Below are positions 31,217 to 39,253 of a stretch of DNA of 64,000 nt, one piece after another; positions within the stretch are counted from its first letter, which is position 1, and each line of letters begins with the position of its first letter. The stretch covers positions 1 through 64,000 of the IMG/VR virus record IMGVR_UViG_3300018080_000003; one strand, given 5' to 3'. This stretch comes from a virus. The notes under the pieces were generated by a model that saw nothing but the letters and a program-made list of their open reading frames with translations, ran no database searches and was not told the DNA's origin. Position numbers and translations under genes: made by a program.

Positions 31217-31987
31217 TCAGGTCGCAAACGGGTCGTCAGCTGCGGGCTTTTCAGCAGCCCCGCCGCTTTGGACGCCGTAGCCCTGGACGAAGTTGAAGGC
31301 TTCATCCATGCGGTCTTGGCTGACGTCGCGGATGACGCTGACCTCGAACTTGGCGAAGAACTCTTCGAGGAAGCTGGGGTGCTTTTGGTAGGTGTCTTTG
31401 CAGAGAGCGATCAGCTCGTTGAGCCTCTCTGCCTTGACGCCGCTTGGGGTTCGCATCTCTTGCTGACGGTCGCCGTCGGAGCCGCCCGAGTTACTGTTGC
31501 CGTTGGCCTCTTCTTCGAGGTTGTATAGCTCCAGCTTGGCCATCTCCTCCTTCTCGTCGTCGGTCATCTGACGGACGGGAGTGAGGCTGTAGGTGGTGCC
31601 GGTGTCGCGGGCCTTGCCCTTTCGCTTGACTTTGTACCACCACTTGGAGCCGTCAGCTTCCAGCTCCTCGGTGGTCTCGGTCCAGGTGCTGAAGAACTTT
31701 GTGCGTTGTTTGAAGACGCGGACCTTCTTGGTTTCCATGTCCCAGATGTTCCAGCGGACGGCGATGCTGGGTCGCGCGGTCTTTTCGGGGCCGTGCTTTT
31801 CCTCGTCGTACTCTTCGGAGCGGTTGGTGCTTTCGTTCCAGACCTCGTAGGTCGTGTAGCACTCGCCGAGGAAGGCACACTTGACCATGTCTCCATCGTC
31901 GGTGAGCTTGACGTATTTGCCGCCGCCGGAGTTCTTACGCTGTCGTTCTTGAAGTTCTTTTGCCTTGTTGGTTCCGTAGAATCCCAT
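31217..31987 (-). CDS. SSB-like protein with DDPFAT C-terminus
   Basis: This is a 256-residue protein. A basic N-terminus is followed by a strand-rich region (KYVKLTDDGDMVKCAFLGE, SIAVRWNIWDMETKKVRVF, FFSTWTETTEEL) that looks like a phage single-stranded-DNA-binding OB-fold. An acidic helix (DDEKEEMAKLELYNLEEE) and a Ser/Gly linker follow, then a helical part. The chain ends ADDPFAT, an acidic tip with Pro-Phe. Bacterial SSB tips (DIPF) dock onto partner proteins in the same way. The DPFA core recurs in the nuclease, primase-helicase and linker protein of the same operon. Confidence 0.68.
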   Translation of the reverse strand: MGFYGTNKAKELQERQRKNSGGGKYVKLTDDGDMVKCAFLGECYTTYEVWNESTNRSEEYDEEKHGPEKTARPSIAVRWNIWDMETKKVRVFKQRTKFFSTWTETTEELEADGSKWWYKVKRKGKARDTGTTYSLTPVRQMTDDEKEEMAKLELYNLEEEANGNSNSGGSDGDRQQEMRTPSGVKAERLNELIALCKDTYQKHPSFLEEFFAKFEVSVIRDVSQDRMDEAFNFVQGYGVQSGGAAEKPAADDPFAT

Positions 31988-32001
31988 ATTCGTTGTCCCT
32001 T

Positions 32002-32256
32002 TCAGTCGTCTTGAAGCTTCTTCTCTTGTCTCTTGATTTTGCGCGCGAGCGCTTCGAGTCCGAGGGACATTGCGTTTCTGGCCACGGTCTCGATGGCAGG
32101 AGCATCGACGCCTTCAGGAGTGAGCTTCATGAGCCGCTCTCTGAGTTCGTAGATGCTTCCCCAGTGTTCTTGGGTGAGACTGAGAAGGCGCCTTTTCTTA
32201 GGTGAAGGTGTCTTGCTCACGTTACCGACGTTACTTCCGTCACGTTTTGAACGCAA
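32002..32256 (-). CDS. Small basic helical protein, 84 aa
   Basis: The product has a basic lead (KTPSPKKRRLLSLTQEHW), then two helices (YELRERLMKLTPEGVDAPAIETVARNAMS) and a C-terminal Lys-rich helix. The start is a TTG at 32256, with GTG at 32220 as an alternative. As first gene of the long minus operon beside the palindromic region it could be a regulator, since its composition resembles small DNA-binding proteins. No family is recognised. Confidence 0.5.
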   Translation of the reverse strand: MRSKRDGSNVGNVSKTPSPKKRRLLSLTQEHWGSIYELRERLMKLTPEGVDAPAIETVARNAMSLGLEALARKIKRQEKKLQDD

Positions 32257-32271
32257 GGGCCAAGTGCGCCT

Positions 32272-32301
32272 GGTAGAAATTCTACGCTCGTTGTAGACTA
32301 C
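32272..32301. promoter_or_regulatory. Divergent regulatory region with GGTAGA-N3-TCTAC, copy 2
   Basis: GGTAGAAATTCTACG (32272-32286) is followed at 32292-32301 by GTAGACTACC. It lies between the divergent genes at 32256 (minus) and 32309 (plus). The element matches those at 15564 and 48399. A TAGACT hexamer at 32293-32298 could serve as a -10 for the plus-strand gene. Confidence 0.5.
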
Positions 32302-32308
32302 CGGGGCT

Positions 32309-32983
32309 ATGCGTTCGCTCCTGAAAGACCTCCGCTACCATGCTGCTCGTCGCCTGACTCTCTTTCTGGAGGGGGAAGAGGCGGAGCGTGATGACGCTGC
32401 GTGGGCGAAGATGCACGAGGAGGAGCTTCGTGCTGTGGAGGCCGAGTCTCAGGCTATCGATGGCCAGCTGGTTCCTCGTGGTGAGGATGATGAGCCAGAG
32501 TGGACGGAAGAGCAAGTGAGGGCTTTCGAGAAGGCCCTAGACGCTTCTGATCGAGCCTTGGATGACATTGGGGAGAAGCTGTTGGCTTTTGAGCAGGAGA
32601 AGAGGTACACGGAGGCGGAGTTTCAGGCGGCGGTCAAGGACCTGAAGCGTAAGAACTCCGAGTACTTCGATGTGATCCGCTCTTTGGAGCGGGAACGGGA
32701 CGACTGGCAGAAGCGGTTTCAGGTACATGTGAGCGGCCATCTGACGGCGCAGTCGATGTACGAAAGGGATTTGGTTCGCTCTCGGCAGGTAGGGGCGACG
32801 CTGCTCAATAAGTTCAACGAGTACCGTGTTGAGAAGGGGGACGCTCCGATTGAGTTGCAGCGTCTCTCGGATATTCTGCCTGTGGATGGTGAGCCTGTGG
32901 GTACTTTCAAGAAGCAGGTAGACGAGCACATCTCGCTCCTTCGGAGTCTGGATGAAGCGTTCAAGGCGTCTAGTCCCGAGTGA
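32309..32983 (+). CDS. Coiled-coil protein, 224 aa
   Basis: The protein is almost entirely charged helix (RLTLFLEGEEAERDDAAWAK, DRALDDIGEKLLAFEQEK) with heptad patterns from about 60 to 140. A smaller helical domain ends it. No membrane segment or enzyme motif. It is the first plus-strand gene, directly behind the shared regulatory region and ahead of the structural operon. It could be a scaffold or an early regulatory protein. Family unknown. Confidence 0.65.
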   Translation: MRSLLKDLRYHAARRLTLFLEGEEAERDDAAWAKMHEEELRAVEAESQAIDGQLVPRGEDDEPEWTEEQVRAFEKALDASDRALDDIGEKLLAFEQEKRYTEAEFQAAVKDLKRKNSEYFDVIRSLERERDDWQKRFQVHVSGHLTAQSMYERDLVRSRQVGATLLNKFNEYRVEKGDAPIELQRLSDILPVDGEPVGTFKKQVDEHISLLRSLDEAFKASSPE

Positions 32984-32999
32984 CGCCGTCGATTTATTC

Positions 33000-33028
33000 T
33001 TGACCCTTCTTACTTCTTTCCATACTCT
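33000..33028 (+). promoter_or_regulatory. Sigma70-like promoter before the histone-like gene
   Basis: TTGACC at 33000-33005 and TACTCT at 33023-33028 are separated by 17 bases, about 80 bases before the GTG at 33107. The -35 matches consensus in five of six positions, the -10 in only three. Confidence 0.4.
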
Positions 33029-33106
33029 CATCCCTGAACTCAGGTCAGCTGGTTTCGAACACAGCGCGGTTTGACCCTGGAGTGCCTCGCCGGAGGTGCG
33101 TCCGAA

Positions 33107-35356
33107 GTGTCCCGCACGAAAGCTCTGACCCGACCCATCACTCGCAAGCAAGCGAGGTCGTACAACCGAACCGTCCCAAACGGTCGCGGTGTGACGGCAC
33201 TTGCTGAGGTGAACGGGAAAGGCGCTTACAAGCGGCGCTACCAGGCCACTCGCCGGCTCCTGAAGAACGGCAGCGGGAGTGACCAGATGTACACAGCGGC
33301 CCAAAAGCGCGCGATGAAGAAGATGAGCCCGGCTCAGCGCGCATCTTTCAAGAAGATGCTCAAGCGCGCGCCCTCGATCGCAACGCTTGAAAAGAAGCGG
33401 AAGGCCTCGGCGAAGCGCAAGGCCGCTCCCCAGCGGATGAAGTCGAACGGTCGACGAAAGTCGACGACCACGCGCTCAAAGATGACGCCGAACCGGCGCA
33501 AGACGCGCGCTGGGTCCACGGCTCCTCGGAAGTCGGATTTTATCGAGGCGCAGATTTCTCGTGGCCGCACCAAGAAGCAGGCCGAGTCTTCCTGGAAGCT
33601 CGCGCATGGCCGCCACTACAGCAAGACGGCCGCGAAGGGTGCTGCCAAGCGCAAGCGCCGTCGCGTCTACGGCAAGGGCAAGTACAAGGCTGTGAAGGCC
33701 CGGATTGGTCCCAAGAGCCGTTTCACCTACAAATACACCTCCAAGAGCCGGCGCAGCGGCAAGGAGTCCCTGCGGGACATTCCGGACCATGCGCTCCTCG
33801 GGTTCAAGACCCGCAAGGCCTATCTGGAGGTCGTCCGCGACATCGGCGAGTGGGGCCTCCCCCCCAAGCGCGCTCGGCGGGCGAAGGCGCTGGAGAAGCG
33901 CCTTGATCGTCTCGCAGCTCGAAGAGAGCGTGCTGCCGAGAGAGCCGCGAAGCGCATCAGGGCGGGTCGCGGCATGTTCACACCGAACGATGGGAGCAGC
34001 GCGCTCTCGTACGAGGAGTTCGAAGACATGAAGATGCGTCGAAACATCAGAAAGAAGTCGACCAAGAAGAAGGCGACTCGCAAGAAGACGACCGCGAAGC
34101 GGACTTCGTCGGCGAAGCGTCGTGCCGCGGCCAAGAAGGCTGCCGCGACCCGGAAGCGCAACGCGGCGAAGCGGAGCGCTGCGGCCAAGAAGGCGGCTCG
34201 GACCCGGAAGCGGAAGGCGACTGCCAAGAAGCGCACCACCAAGCGCACCACCAAGCGCACGACCAAGCGTCGCACCACGCGTCGCGTACGTCGGACTCGT
34301 GTCGGGCCGCGCAGCGCAGCGATGCGTCGTCGCAAGGGCAGCGTGAGCGTGAGCTACGCGGCCAACAAGCCGAAGCGTCGGAAGAAGGCCGCCAAGAAGC
34401 GCACGTACAAGAAGACCATCACGGTCGGTCGTCGTGGGCACAAGGTGCGCATTCGGTACCGCGCGAACCGCATGTTCAAGCGCAACGAGGGCTTCGTCAG
34501 CCAGCTGACCAAGAGCCTCAAGCTTGGCGCCGTGGTTCTCGGTGGCTACCTCACGCATCGCGTTTTGACTCGCGTCATCGACGACAACGTGACCAGCAAG
34601 ATCGGAGCGCTCAACGAGGGCACCCTCGGCAAGTACCGCACCCTCATCTCGGGCGCGGCGACTGCGGCCATCGGTATCCCCGCGGCCATCGCTGGTTCGC
34701 GCGCGGCCAAGATGCCCGATATCGCGGCTCCCATCGCAGGCGGCATGGCTGCCAGCCTCATTCAGTCGCTCATCGTGACCGTCCTGGGCGAGACCGCTCC
34801 TGAGTACGCCGGCTACTTCAGCAACTACGCGAACGCGGGTGGCACGGCCACTCCCGGCGGGGTTCTCGGCAGCTACTACACCCTTCCCCAGGCGGGCATG
34901 GGTTCGTACTACGAGTTCCAGCCCCATCAGATCATGCCGGCTGCCGGCATGGGCCAGCTCACCCAGGCTGCTGCGGGCATGGGCCAGCTCACTCAGGCTG
35001 CTGCGGGCATGGGCTCGCCGATGCTCACCCAGGCTGCTGCGGGCATGGGACAAGCGATGCTGACCCAGGCCGCTGCGGGCACCGGTGAGTACGTGGCTTA
35101 CGCCGCGAACGGCATTGGCGAGTACGAGGAGACTTCGGTTTCCGCGTCTCCCATGATGGTGGACGAGGGCATTCACCCGAACCTGCACAGCGCGGAGCAG
35201 GCTCTCACCGTGGCCGAGGCCGCGGCGGGCGTCGGCGCTGCCGACATCCCCCTCCAGTCGACCGTGGAGCCCACCGTCATCGCTGATCCGATCAGCGATG
35301 CGCCCAGTGGCTCGCGTGCCGGCGTCTTCCAAGGCGGCGACGGCATCTTTGCCTGA
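33107..35356 (+). CDS. Histone-H1-like basic protein fused to membrane segments and GMG repeats
   Basis: The GTG at 33107 has GGAGG 10 bases ahead and is preferred over a TTG at 33071; length is 749 residues. Roughly residues 1-450 are extremely rich in Lys, Arg and Ala. They include AKKAAATRKRNAAKR-type units and KRTTKRTTKRTTKRRTT, as in H1 tails and bacterial HC1-like proteins. Residues about 470-580 hold hydrophobic Gly/Ala stretches (LKLGAVVLGGYLTHRVL, GAATAAIGIPAAIAG, AAPIAGGMAASLIQSLIVTVL). Then come GSYYTLP and four GMG-x-LTQAAA repeats. It likely condenses DNA and ties it to the virion membrane, a combination not known to me. Confidence 0.85.
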   Translation: MSRTKALTRPITRKQARSYNRTVPNGRGVTALAEVNGKGAYKRRYQATRRLLKNGSGSDQMYTAAQKRAMKKMSPAQRASFKKMLKRAPSIATLEKKRKASAKRKAAPQRMKSNGRRKSTTTRSKMTPNRRKTRAGSTAPRKSDFIEAQISRGRTKKQAESSWKLAHGRHYSKTAAKGAAKRKRRRVYGKGKYKAVKARIGPKSRFTYKYTSKSRRSGKESLRDIPDHALLGFKTRKAYLEVVRDIGEWGLPPKRARRAKALEKRLDRLAARRERAAERAAKRIRAGRGMFTPNDGSSALSYEEFEDMKMRRNIRKKSTKKKATRKKTTAKRTSSAKRRAAAKKAAATRKRNAAKRSAAAKKAARTRKRKATAKKRTTKRTTKRTTKRRTTRRVRRTRVGPRSAAMRRRKGSVSVSYAANKPKRRKKAAKKRTYKKTITVGRRGHKVRIRYRANRMFKRNEGFVSQLTKSLKLGAVVLGGYLTHRVLTRVIDDNVTSKIGALNEGTLGKYRTLISGAATAAIGIPAAIAGSRAAKMPDIAAPIAGGMAASLIQSLIVTVLGETAPEYAGYFSNYANAGGTATPGGVLGSYYTLPQAGMGSYYEFQPHQIMPAAGMGQLTQAAAGMGQLTQAAAGMGSPMLTQAAAGMGQAMLTQAAAGTGEYVAYAANGIGEYEETSVSASPMMVDEGIHPNLHSAEQALTVAEAAAGVGAADIPLQSTVEPTVIADPISDAPSGSRAGVFQGGDGIFA
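34951..35082 (+). repeat. Tandem repeats encoding GMGxxLTQAAA
   Basis: Four in-frame units lie end to end: two of 30 bp (34951-34980 and 34981-35010, one base apart) and two of 36 bp. Each encodes a Gly-Met-Gly start and LTQAAA. Near-identity suggests recent expansion by slippage. Confidence 0.8.
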
Positions 35357-35364
35357 GCCCCACC

Positions 35365-35388
35365 GGGGCAGCCTTTCGGGGCTGCCCC
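35365..35388 (+). terminator. GC hairpin after the histone-like gene
   Basis: GGGGCAGCC and GGCTGCCCC form a 9-bp stem with a 6-base loop, 9 bases after the TGA. No T-run follows, so it may act as a weak terminator or as an RNA-stabilising 3' structure. A second 7-bp hairpin (CGGCTGA/TCAGCCG) follows at 35412-35430. Confidence 0.5.
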
Positions 35389-35477
35389 ATCGTCCAACCC
35401 AACAGATTCCACGGCTGAATTGGTCAGCCGTCGAAACATCAACCACAGAACTGCGGACCGAAGAGGAACCAGGCCTC

Positions 35478-35483
35478 TATAAT
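35478..35483 (+). promoter_or_regulatory. TATAAT -10 element before the capsid candidate
   Basis: An exact TATAAT stands 30 bases before the ATG at 35513. No convincing -35 is found 17 bases upstream. A separate promoter here, between a hairpin and a strong terminator, would give the capsid gene its own transcript. Confidence 0.42.
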
Positions 35484-35512
35484 CATGGAAGTCCGCTAAG
35501 GTATTGAGAAAA

Positions 35513-36268
35513 ATGGCCAAGTTGACCAACGTCCGTGAGCGTGTACATCAGCCCTTCCGGGACTCGCTCATCCGCACCTCCGGCTACAGCGCCGGCTCGC
35601 TCGACGACCGCACCGACCTGTTCACCCAGGCCGGCAAGTCCGACGGTGAGACCAACCTCAAGCAGGGCAGCGTGCTGCCCAGCGACCAGTCGATGGTCGT
35701 CCTCGCGCTTCGCGCCTTCCTCTGGTTCCGCGCTCCGGTCGCCCGTTCGGCCGCGACGCTCGGCGCCAGCACTGGCGTGAACGGTGACTACTTCATCACC
35801 GCTGGCAACGAGGCCGCCGCCGTGAACCTGCTCAACGGCAGCGTTCCCGGCGACTACCACGACGTGCACCGCCTCTACTGGCAGGCCTCGGAGCAGCTGC
35901 TCTGGAGCTTCGGTGCTGGAGACAAGTTCTCCCTCACCAGCATGCCGTCCAGCTACTTCCCCTGGGGTGGTGGTCTGAGCGGCGACGTGGGCGGCGCGAC
36001 CGACCTCGTGCACTGGAACAACGGCACCCCCGACCAGGCTGGCATCCTCCGCCTGGCCCGTGCCGTGCTCATCCCCCCGCGCCAGAACATCCGTACCGCG
36101 GCCACGATCGTCCGTCTCCCCGACGGCGGCAACGGTTCGGTTCCTTTCGGCGTCAACCAGGGCTCGCGCAACATGCTGAGCCTCCAGGACAACCTGAACG
36201 CGGTCGACCTTGTCAACAAGGTCATCGCCTTCTCGTTCGACGGCCTCTTCAGCCGCGACGTCCAGTGA
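35513..36268 (+). CDS. Candidate major capsid protein
   Basis: This is a 251-residue protein from the ATG at 35513. The chain is beta-rich with no membrane helix: QSMVVLALRAFLWFRAP, DKFSLTSMPSSYFPW, ILRLARAVLIPPRQNIRTAA, and a C-terminal VIAFSFDGLFSRDVQ. The RxxxLIPPRQN strand after a Gly-rich loop, and the closing strand with DG-x-x-RDVQ, recall jelly-roll capsid proteins of membrane-containing phages. It alone is framed by a TATAAT box and a strong terminator, as expected for the most expressed virion gene. The fold is inferred from sequence character, not matched. Confidence 0.65.
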   Translation: MAKLTNVRERVHQPFRDSLIRTSGYSAGSLDDRTDLFTQAGKSDGETNLKQGSVLPSDQSMVVLALRAFLWFRAPVARSAATLGASTGVNGDYFITAGNEAAAVNLLNGSVPGDYHDVHRLYWQASEQLLWSFGAGDKFSLTSMPSSYFPWGGGLSGDVGGATDLVHWNNGTPDQAGILRLARAVLIPPRQNIRTAATIVRLPDGGNGSVPFGVNQGSRNMLSLQDNLNAVDLVNKVIAFSFDGLFSRDVQ

Positions 36269-36304
36269 AAACCGGCGGCCTACAGAAGGTCGCCCGGTGA
36301 TTTG

Positions 36305-36345
36305 AGGGCCGGCTCAGCGCGGGGCTGGGTCGGCCCTTTCTTCTT
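36305..36345 (+). terminator. Strong rho-independent terminator
   Basis: AGGGCCGGCTCAGC (36305-36318) pairs with GCTGGGTCGGCCCT (36324-36337) as a 14-bp stem, allowing two G-U pairs, with a 5-base loop. It is followed by TTCTTCTT. It lies 37 bases after the capsid candidate stop. Confidence 0.78.
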
Positions 36346-36407
36346 CCCCGATGAAGATGTCATCCCGAGTTCTGACGCGGCTGCGGGATTGAAAGGAGCG
36401 TCACACA

Positions 36408-37550
36408 ATGGATCCTCGAATCAAAGCAATTCAGCAGCAGGCCTACGAGCAGGGGCTCCTTCAGGGGCAGCAGCAGGCTCGACTGAACGACATGGGTCTT
36501 CAGCAGGCTGCGACCGAGCTTCGCAAGGAGTTCGACGCCAAGATGAACCGGATGGCAGGTGGCCTCCGGAAGCAGATGACGGATCACAGCGCCTCGGTGC
36601 ACGAGAAGCTGGGTCAGATCCAAGCTGCAGCTGACAGCATCTCCATCACCGGCGGCGGAGAGGTCGGCTACAACATGCGGGATGAGGGCAACCTGGTTCG
36701 CCCCGGAAACACCCGCATCGAAGACATTCCAGGTCGGCGTGTTCCCTACGTCTACTCGGTGGACATCTTCATCGAAAACAACACCACGAGCGTTCGTGAG
36801 GCGAGCTTGACGATCAGTCAGGAGGGCCCGTTCGTCGCGGTGAAGCGGATGGCTATCTTTCAGAGTGCCTACGAGTTCCAAGCGACGGACCCAGCTTCGG
36901 GTAACTTGGCTCGCTTCGCAGGCCGTTCGTACGGCCGGTACCGTCCGATTCACTCGGCCTGGGACCTTTTGGATGCGCAAAGCAACGCCGTGACGGACAG
37001 CAACGGTTGGTGGGTTCAGCAGAAGGCTGAAGCGGCTTCAGCTGGCGTGGGCAACCCGGTTGCAACGGCTGCGCTGAGCCTTCCGAGCAACAGCAGCAGC
37101 TTCCGCACGATGGAGTTCGATGGTCGCATCGAGGTCATCAACGCGGGCAGCAGCTACCCGCGCCAGAACAAGGAGATCCCTTCGGCGTTCTGGAGCAGCT
37201 CGATCAACTCTCCTTGGGACCTCGGTGCCCTGGACTTCTTCGAGCGTGGCGAGGTTGTCACCTTCAAGGTGAATCCGACGCACGTGAACAATCCGCCCGC
37301 GGGGAACATCCAGAGCGACTGCGTTCTTCCGAATACCTTCAACGGTGGCGATGGCTGGCCCTTCTTGGAAGGCCAGTACGACCTTCACGAAGGCATCTGC
37401 ACCCCTGAGGGCGCGACCATCGGCGAGTTGGCCGCTCCTCAGCGTGTGAACGTGGTCGCAACGGACCCCATCCAGCGCCTTCCGGATGGTATCCTCACGT
37501 TGGCCTTCGAGGGCTATCGGATCATCCAGCCCATCGGTCCGGCCGCCTGA
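36408..37550 (+). CDS. Capsid-associated or vertex protein, 380 aa
   Basis: ATG with AAGGAG 10 bases ahead. Residues 1-85 are a Gln/Ala-rich coiled coil (QQQAYEQGLLQGQQQARLND). The rest is beta-rich with strands such as VYSVDIFIENNTTSVREASL, FRTMEFDGRIEVINAG and a closing DGILTLAFEGYRIIQP. This end resembles the last strand of the protein at 35513. A virion protein with a coiled-coil base and jelly-roll-like body, perhaps a vertex or second capsid protein, is inferred. It directly follows the terminator and is coupled to the next gene by a 10-base gap. Confidence 0.62.
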   Translation: MDPRIKAIQQQAYEQGLLQGQQQARLNDMGLQQAATELRKEFDAKMNRMAGGLRKQMTDHSASVHEKLGQIQAAADSISITGGGEVGYNMRDEGNLVRPGNTRIEDIPGRRVPYVYSVDIFIENNTTSVREASLTISQEGPFVAVKRMAIFQSAYEFQATDPASGNLARFAGRSYGRYRPIHSAWDLLDAQSNAVTDSNGWWVQQKAEAASAGVGNPVATAALSLPSNSSSFRTMEFDGRIEVINAGSSYPRQNKEIPSAFWSSSINSPWDLGALDFFERGEVVTFKVNPTHVNNPPAGNIQSDCVLPNTFNGGDGWPFLEGQYDLHEGICTPEGATIGELAAPQRVNVVATDPIQRLPDGILTLAFEGYRIIQPIGPAA

Positions 37551-37560
37551 GGAGTGAAGT

Positions 37561-38460
37561 ATGGCGCATCGACGCAGAAAAAAGTCGCCCAATCTCGGTA
37601 CTGTGCCGGGTCAGGTGGTTCCGATCTCAAACGGGGGTCATCAGCTCGTTTCCAAGGGCGCAGCTCAGACCCTTCTGCGTGGTGAGATTGCGCGTGCGCT
37701 GCAGGACAAGGACGACTACCTCAGCACTTTCGAGGGACAGCAGGCTGGTGTTCCAGGAATGGGCTCGGCGCCTGAGGTTCGGCATGAGCCGGCTGGCGGC
37801 GTCTTCACCAAGTTCCTTCACCCGGCTTTCACCATCATGGAGTTCCTCCGGCGCTCGTTGCCGGAGGAGGGCTGGTTCGACCCGGGCGTGAACCCCCGCA
37901 ACCCGATCCAGTTCCAGCTTGGAAGCTTTCAGGTTCCAAGCGGTCTGGCCCTCTGGCTCTACGACTACGAGTACAAAGTTTTCCGTCCTTCTGGGGTAGA
38001 CCCGGGAGACTTCATCCCGGCTGAGGTCGGTCGCTACAGCAATCAGATCGGTTTCGATGTGACGCTGAGCGGTAAGAGAGACGCGCAGCTCAGCATTCAG
38101 CTCGACCCTCAGACGACGAGTCTTTCTCGTCAGGAGTTCGAGCAGCAGGGCAACACGGGTGGTGCAAGCATCTTCGGCAATCCTCCGACGGCATCTAGCG
38201 CGTTTGATCGCGCCACGGCGAACTCTTTCGCTTCGACGGCCGGGCCGGGAACGTCGCTTTTGCCCAACCGTCCGAACAAGTTTGGTCCTCGGGGCGGCCC
38301 GTGGACTCTGGTGGCAGACGAGGGCACGCGTGTCGCGCTCAACGTCGTCATCTTCAACCGTATTCGTTCTCCCTTGGCGGCCGTAGAGGGTCGCTTGGGC
38401 GGGTACTTGATTCAGCGGCAGGTGAGCAGTTCGCTCATCAACCGTGTCCGTCCGCGATGA
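37561..38460 (+). CDS. Second capsid-type protein, 299 aa
   Basis: GAGGAG precedes the ATG. A basic start (MAHRRRKKSPNLG) suits contact with DNA or membrane. From about residue 75 the chain is beta-rich (FQLGSFQVPSGLALWLYDYEYKV, IGFDVTLSGKRDAQLSIQL, GTRVALNVVIFNRI) and it ends in QRQVSSSLINRVRPR. The size, basic arm and strand pattern fit a minor or second major capsid protein. Viruses with two single-jelly-roll capsid proteins have adjacent genes like this. No motif proves it. Confidence 0.6.
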   Translation: MAHRRRKKSPNLGTVPGQVVPISNGGHQLVSKGAAQTLLRGEIARALQDKDDYLSTFEGQQAGVPGMGSAPEVRHEPAGGVFTKFLHPAFTIMEFLRRSLPEEGWFDPGVNPRNPIQFQLGSFQVPSGLALWLYDYEYKVFRPSGVDPGDFIPAEVGRYSNQIGFDVTLSGKRDAQLSIQLDPQTTSLSRQEFEQQGNTGGASIFGNPPTASSAFDRATANSFASTAGPGTSLLPNRPNKFGPRGGPWTLVADEGTRVALNVVIFNRIRSPLAAVEGRLGGYLIQRQVSSSLINRVRPR

Positions 38461-38466
38461 TCAGGA

Positions 38467-38573
38467 GGCGAGAGGCAGAGCAGACAGTCGGAGTAGAAAC
38501 AGTGGGGACGCAACCGCGAATGTGTTGTGCCCTCCAGCCGCTGGGGCTTCGGCTGTCTGCTCTGCTTCTCGCC
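38467..38573. repeat. 24-bp inverted repeat with 59-base loop
   Basis: 38467-38490 and 38550-38573 are inverted copies with two differences, both of which give G-U pairs in plus-strand RNA. A transcript would fold into an uninterrupted 24-bp stem. The loop contains a CCAG/CTGG mini-hairpin. It lies between a capsid-type gene and the next start, which has no clear ribosome site. Confidence 0.75.
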
Positions 38574-38584
38574 ATCGTTTGACC

Positions 38585-39253
38585 ATGTACACCTCTGTAG
38601 GACAGCTATCCGGATACGGACCTTGGGGCCGCAATGTTGCGGAGACCGATGAGGTGTACGTGTGGCGCGGTATGTTTGATGGTGCGCAGATCCTCACGCA
38701 GCAGGACCTGCAGGCCATCGTTGCAAGTGTCGGGAAGAACCAGAGTCTGGACTTCGACATCCGCGGCGTAACGGTCAAGCCTCTGGGTGGCAGGAATAAC
38801 AAGGTTGAGGTGGCCTTCACCACGAAGATCCCTCGTATTTACGCGCTCGACCCCGACTTCATCACGGATAGCGCTTCCAGCATTGCTCGGAAGCTAGAAG
38901 CTGACCTCGCGTCTCGCTTCGGACCGTTCCGTGTCGAGGATCCGAAGTTCCTCGCGATCGATGACGATGAGCCGAAGCATCCCGCCTTGGACTTCTGGCT
39001 GTCGCACGCGACCCTCTGGGATCAGCCTCTCATCGGAGATGCGATCCCCACCCAGGCCTGGGAGAAGTTCCAGGGCATGTACAAAGGATCTGTCGATCAG
39101 GGAATTGCCCTGAAGAAGTGGCAGAACCCCTCCGACCCGAGCTCGGGCAATGGAGACACTGAGAAAGACCATACCATCTTGTGGGCCATCGGCGGCGCAG
39201 CCGTGCTGCTTGGAGGCTTCTACTTGATGCGAAAAGGAGCAGCAAAAAGATGA
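38585..39253 (+). CDS. Tail-anchored protein with MYTSVG start, 222 aa
   Basis: The ATG at 38585 is chosen because the product then begins MYTSVGQ like the proteins at 6675 and 44584, although no ribosome site is visible. Residues 20-180 are soluble with a possible beta-alpha domain (QDLQAIVASVGKNQSLDFDI, KVEVAFTTKIPRIYALDPD). A Ser/Gly linker leads to the helix TILWAIGGAAVLLGGFYL and the end MRKGAAKR. It is a virion-type membrane protein by context; the family is unknown. Confidence 0.7.
   Translation: MYTSVGQLSGYGPWGRNVAETDEVYVWRGMFDGAQILTQQDLQAIVASVGKNQSLDFDIRGVTVKPLGGRNNKVEVAFTTKIPRIYALDPDFITDSASSIARKLEADLASRFGPFRVEDPKFLAIDDDEPKHPALDFWLSHATLWDQPLIGDAIPTQAWEKFQGMYKGSVDQGIALKKWQNPSDPSSGNGDTEKDHTILWAIGGAAVLLGGFYLMRKGAAKR

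Noticed and set aside
33071-33106. TTG start for the histone-like gene
   Set aside because: No ribosome site; GTG at 33107 has GGAGG 10 bases ahead.
33476-35446. 656-codon open frame antisense to the histone-like gene
   Set aside because: It mirrors the repeats of the plus-strand gene, has Leu/Gly/Arg shadow composition and no ribosome site; the plus frame has GGAGG and clear domains.
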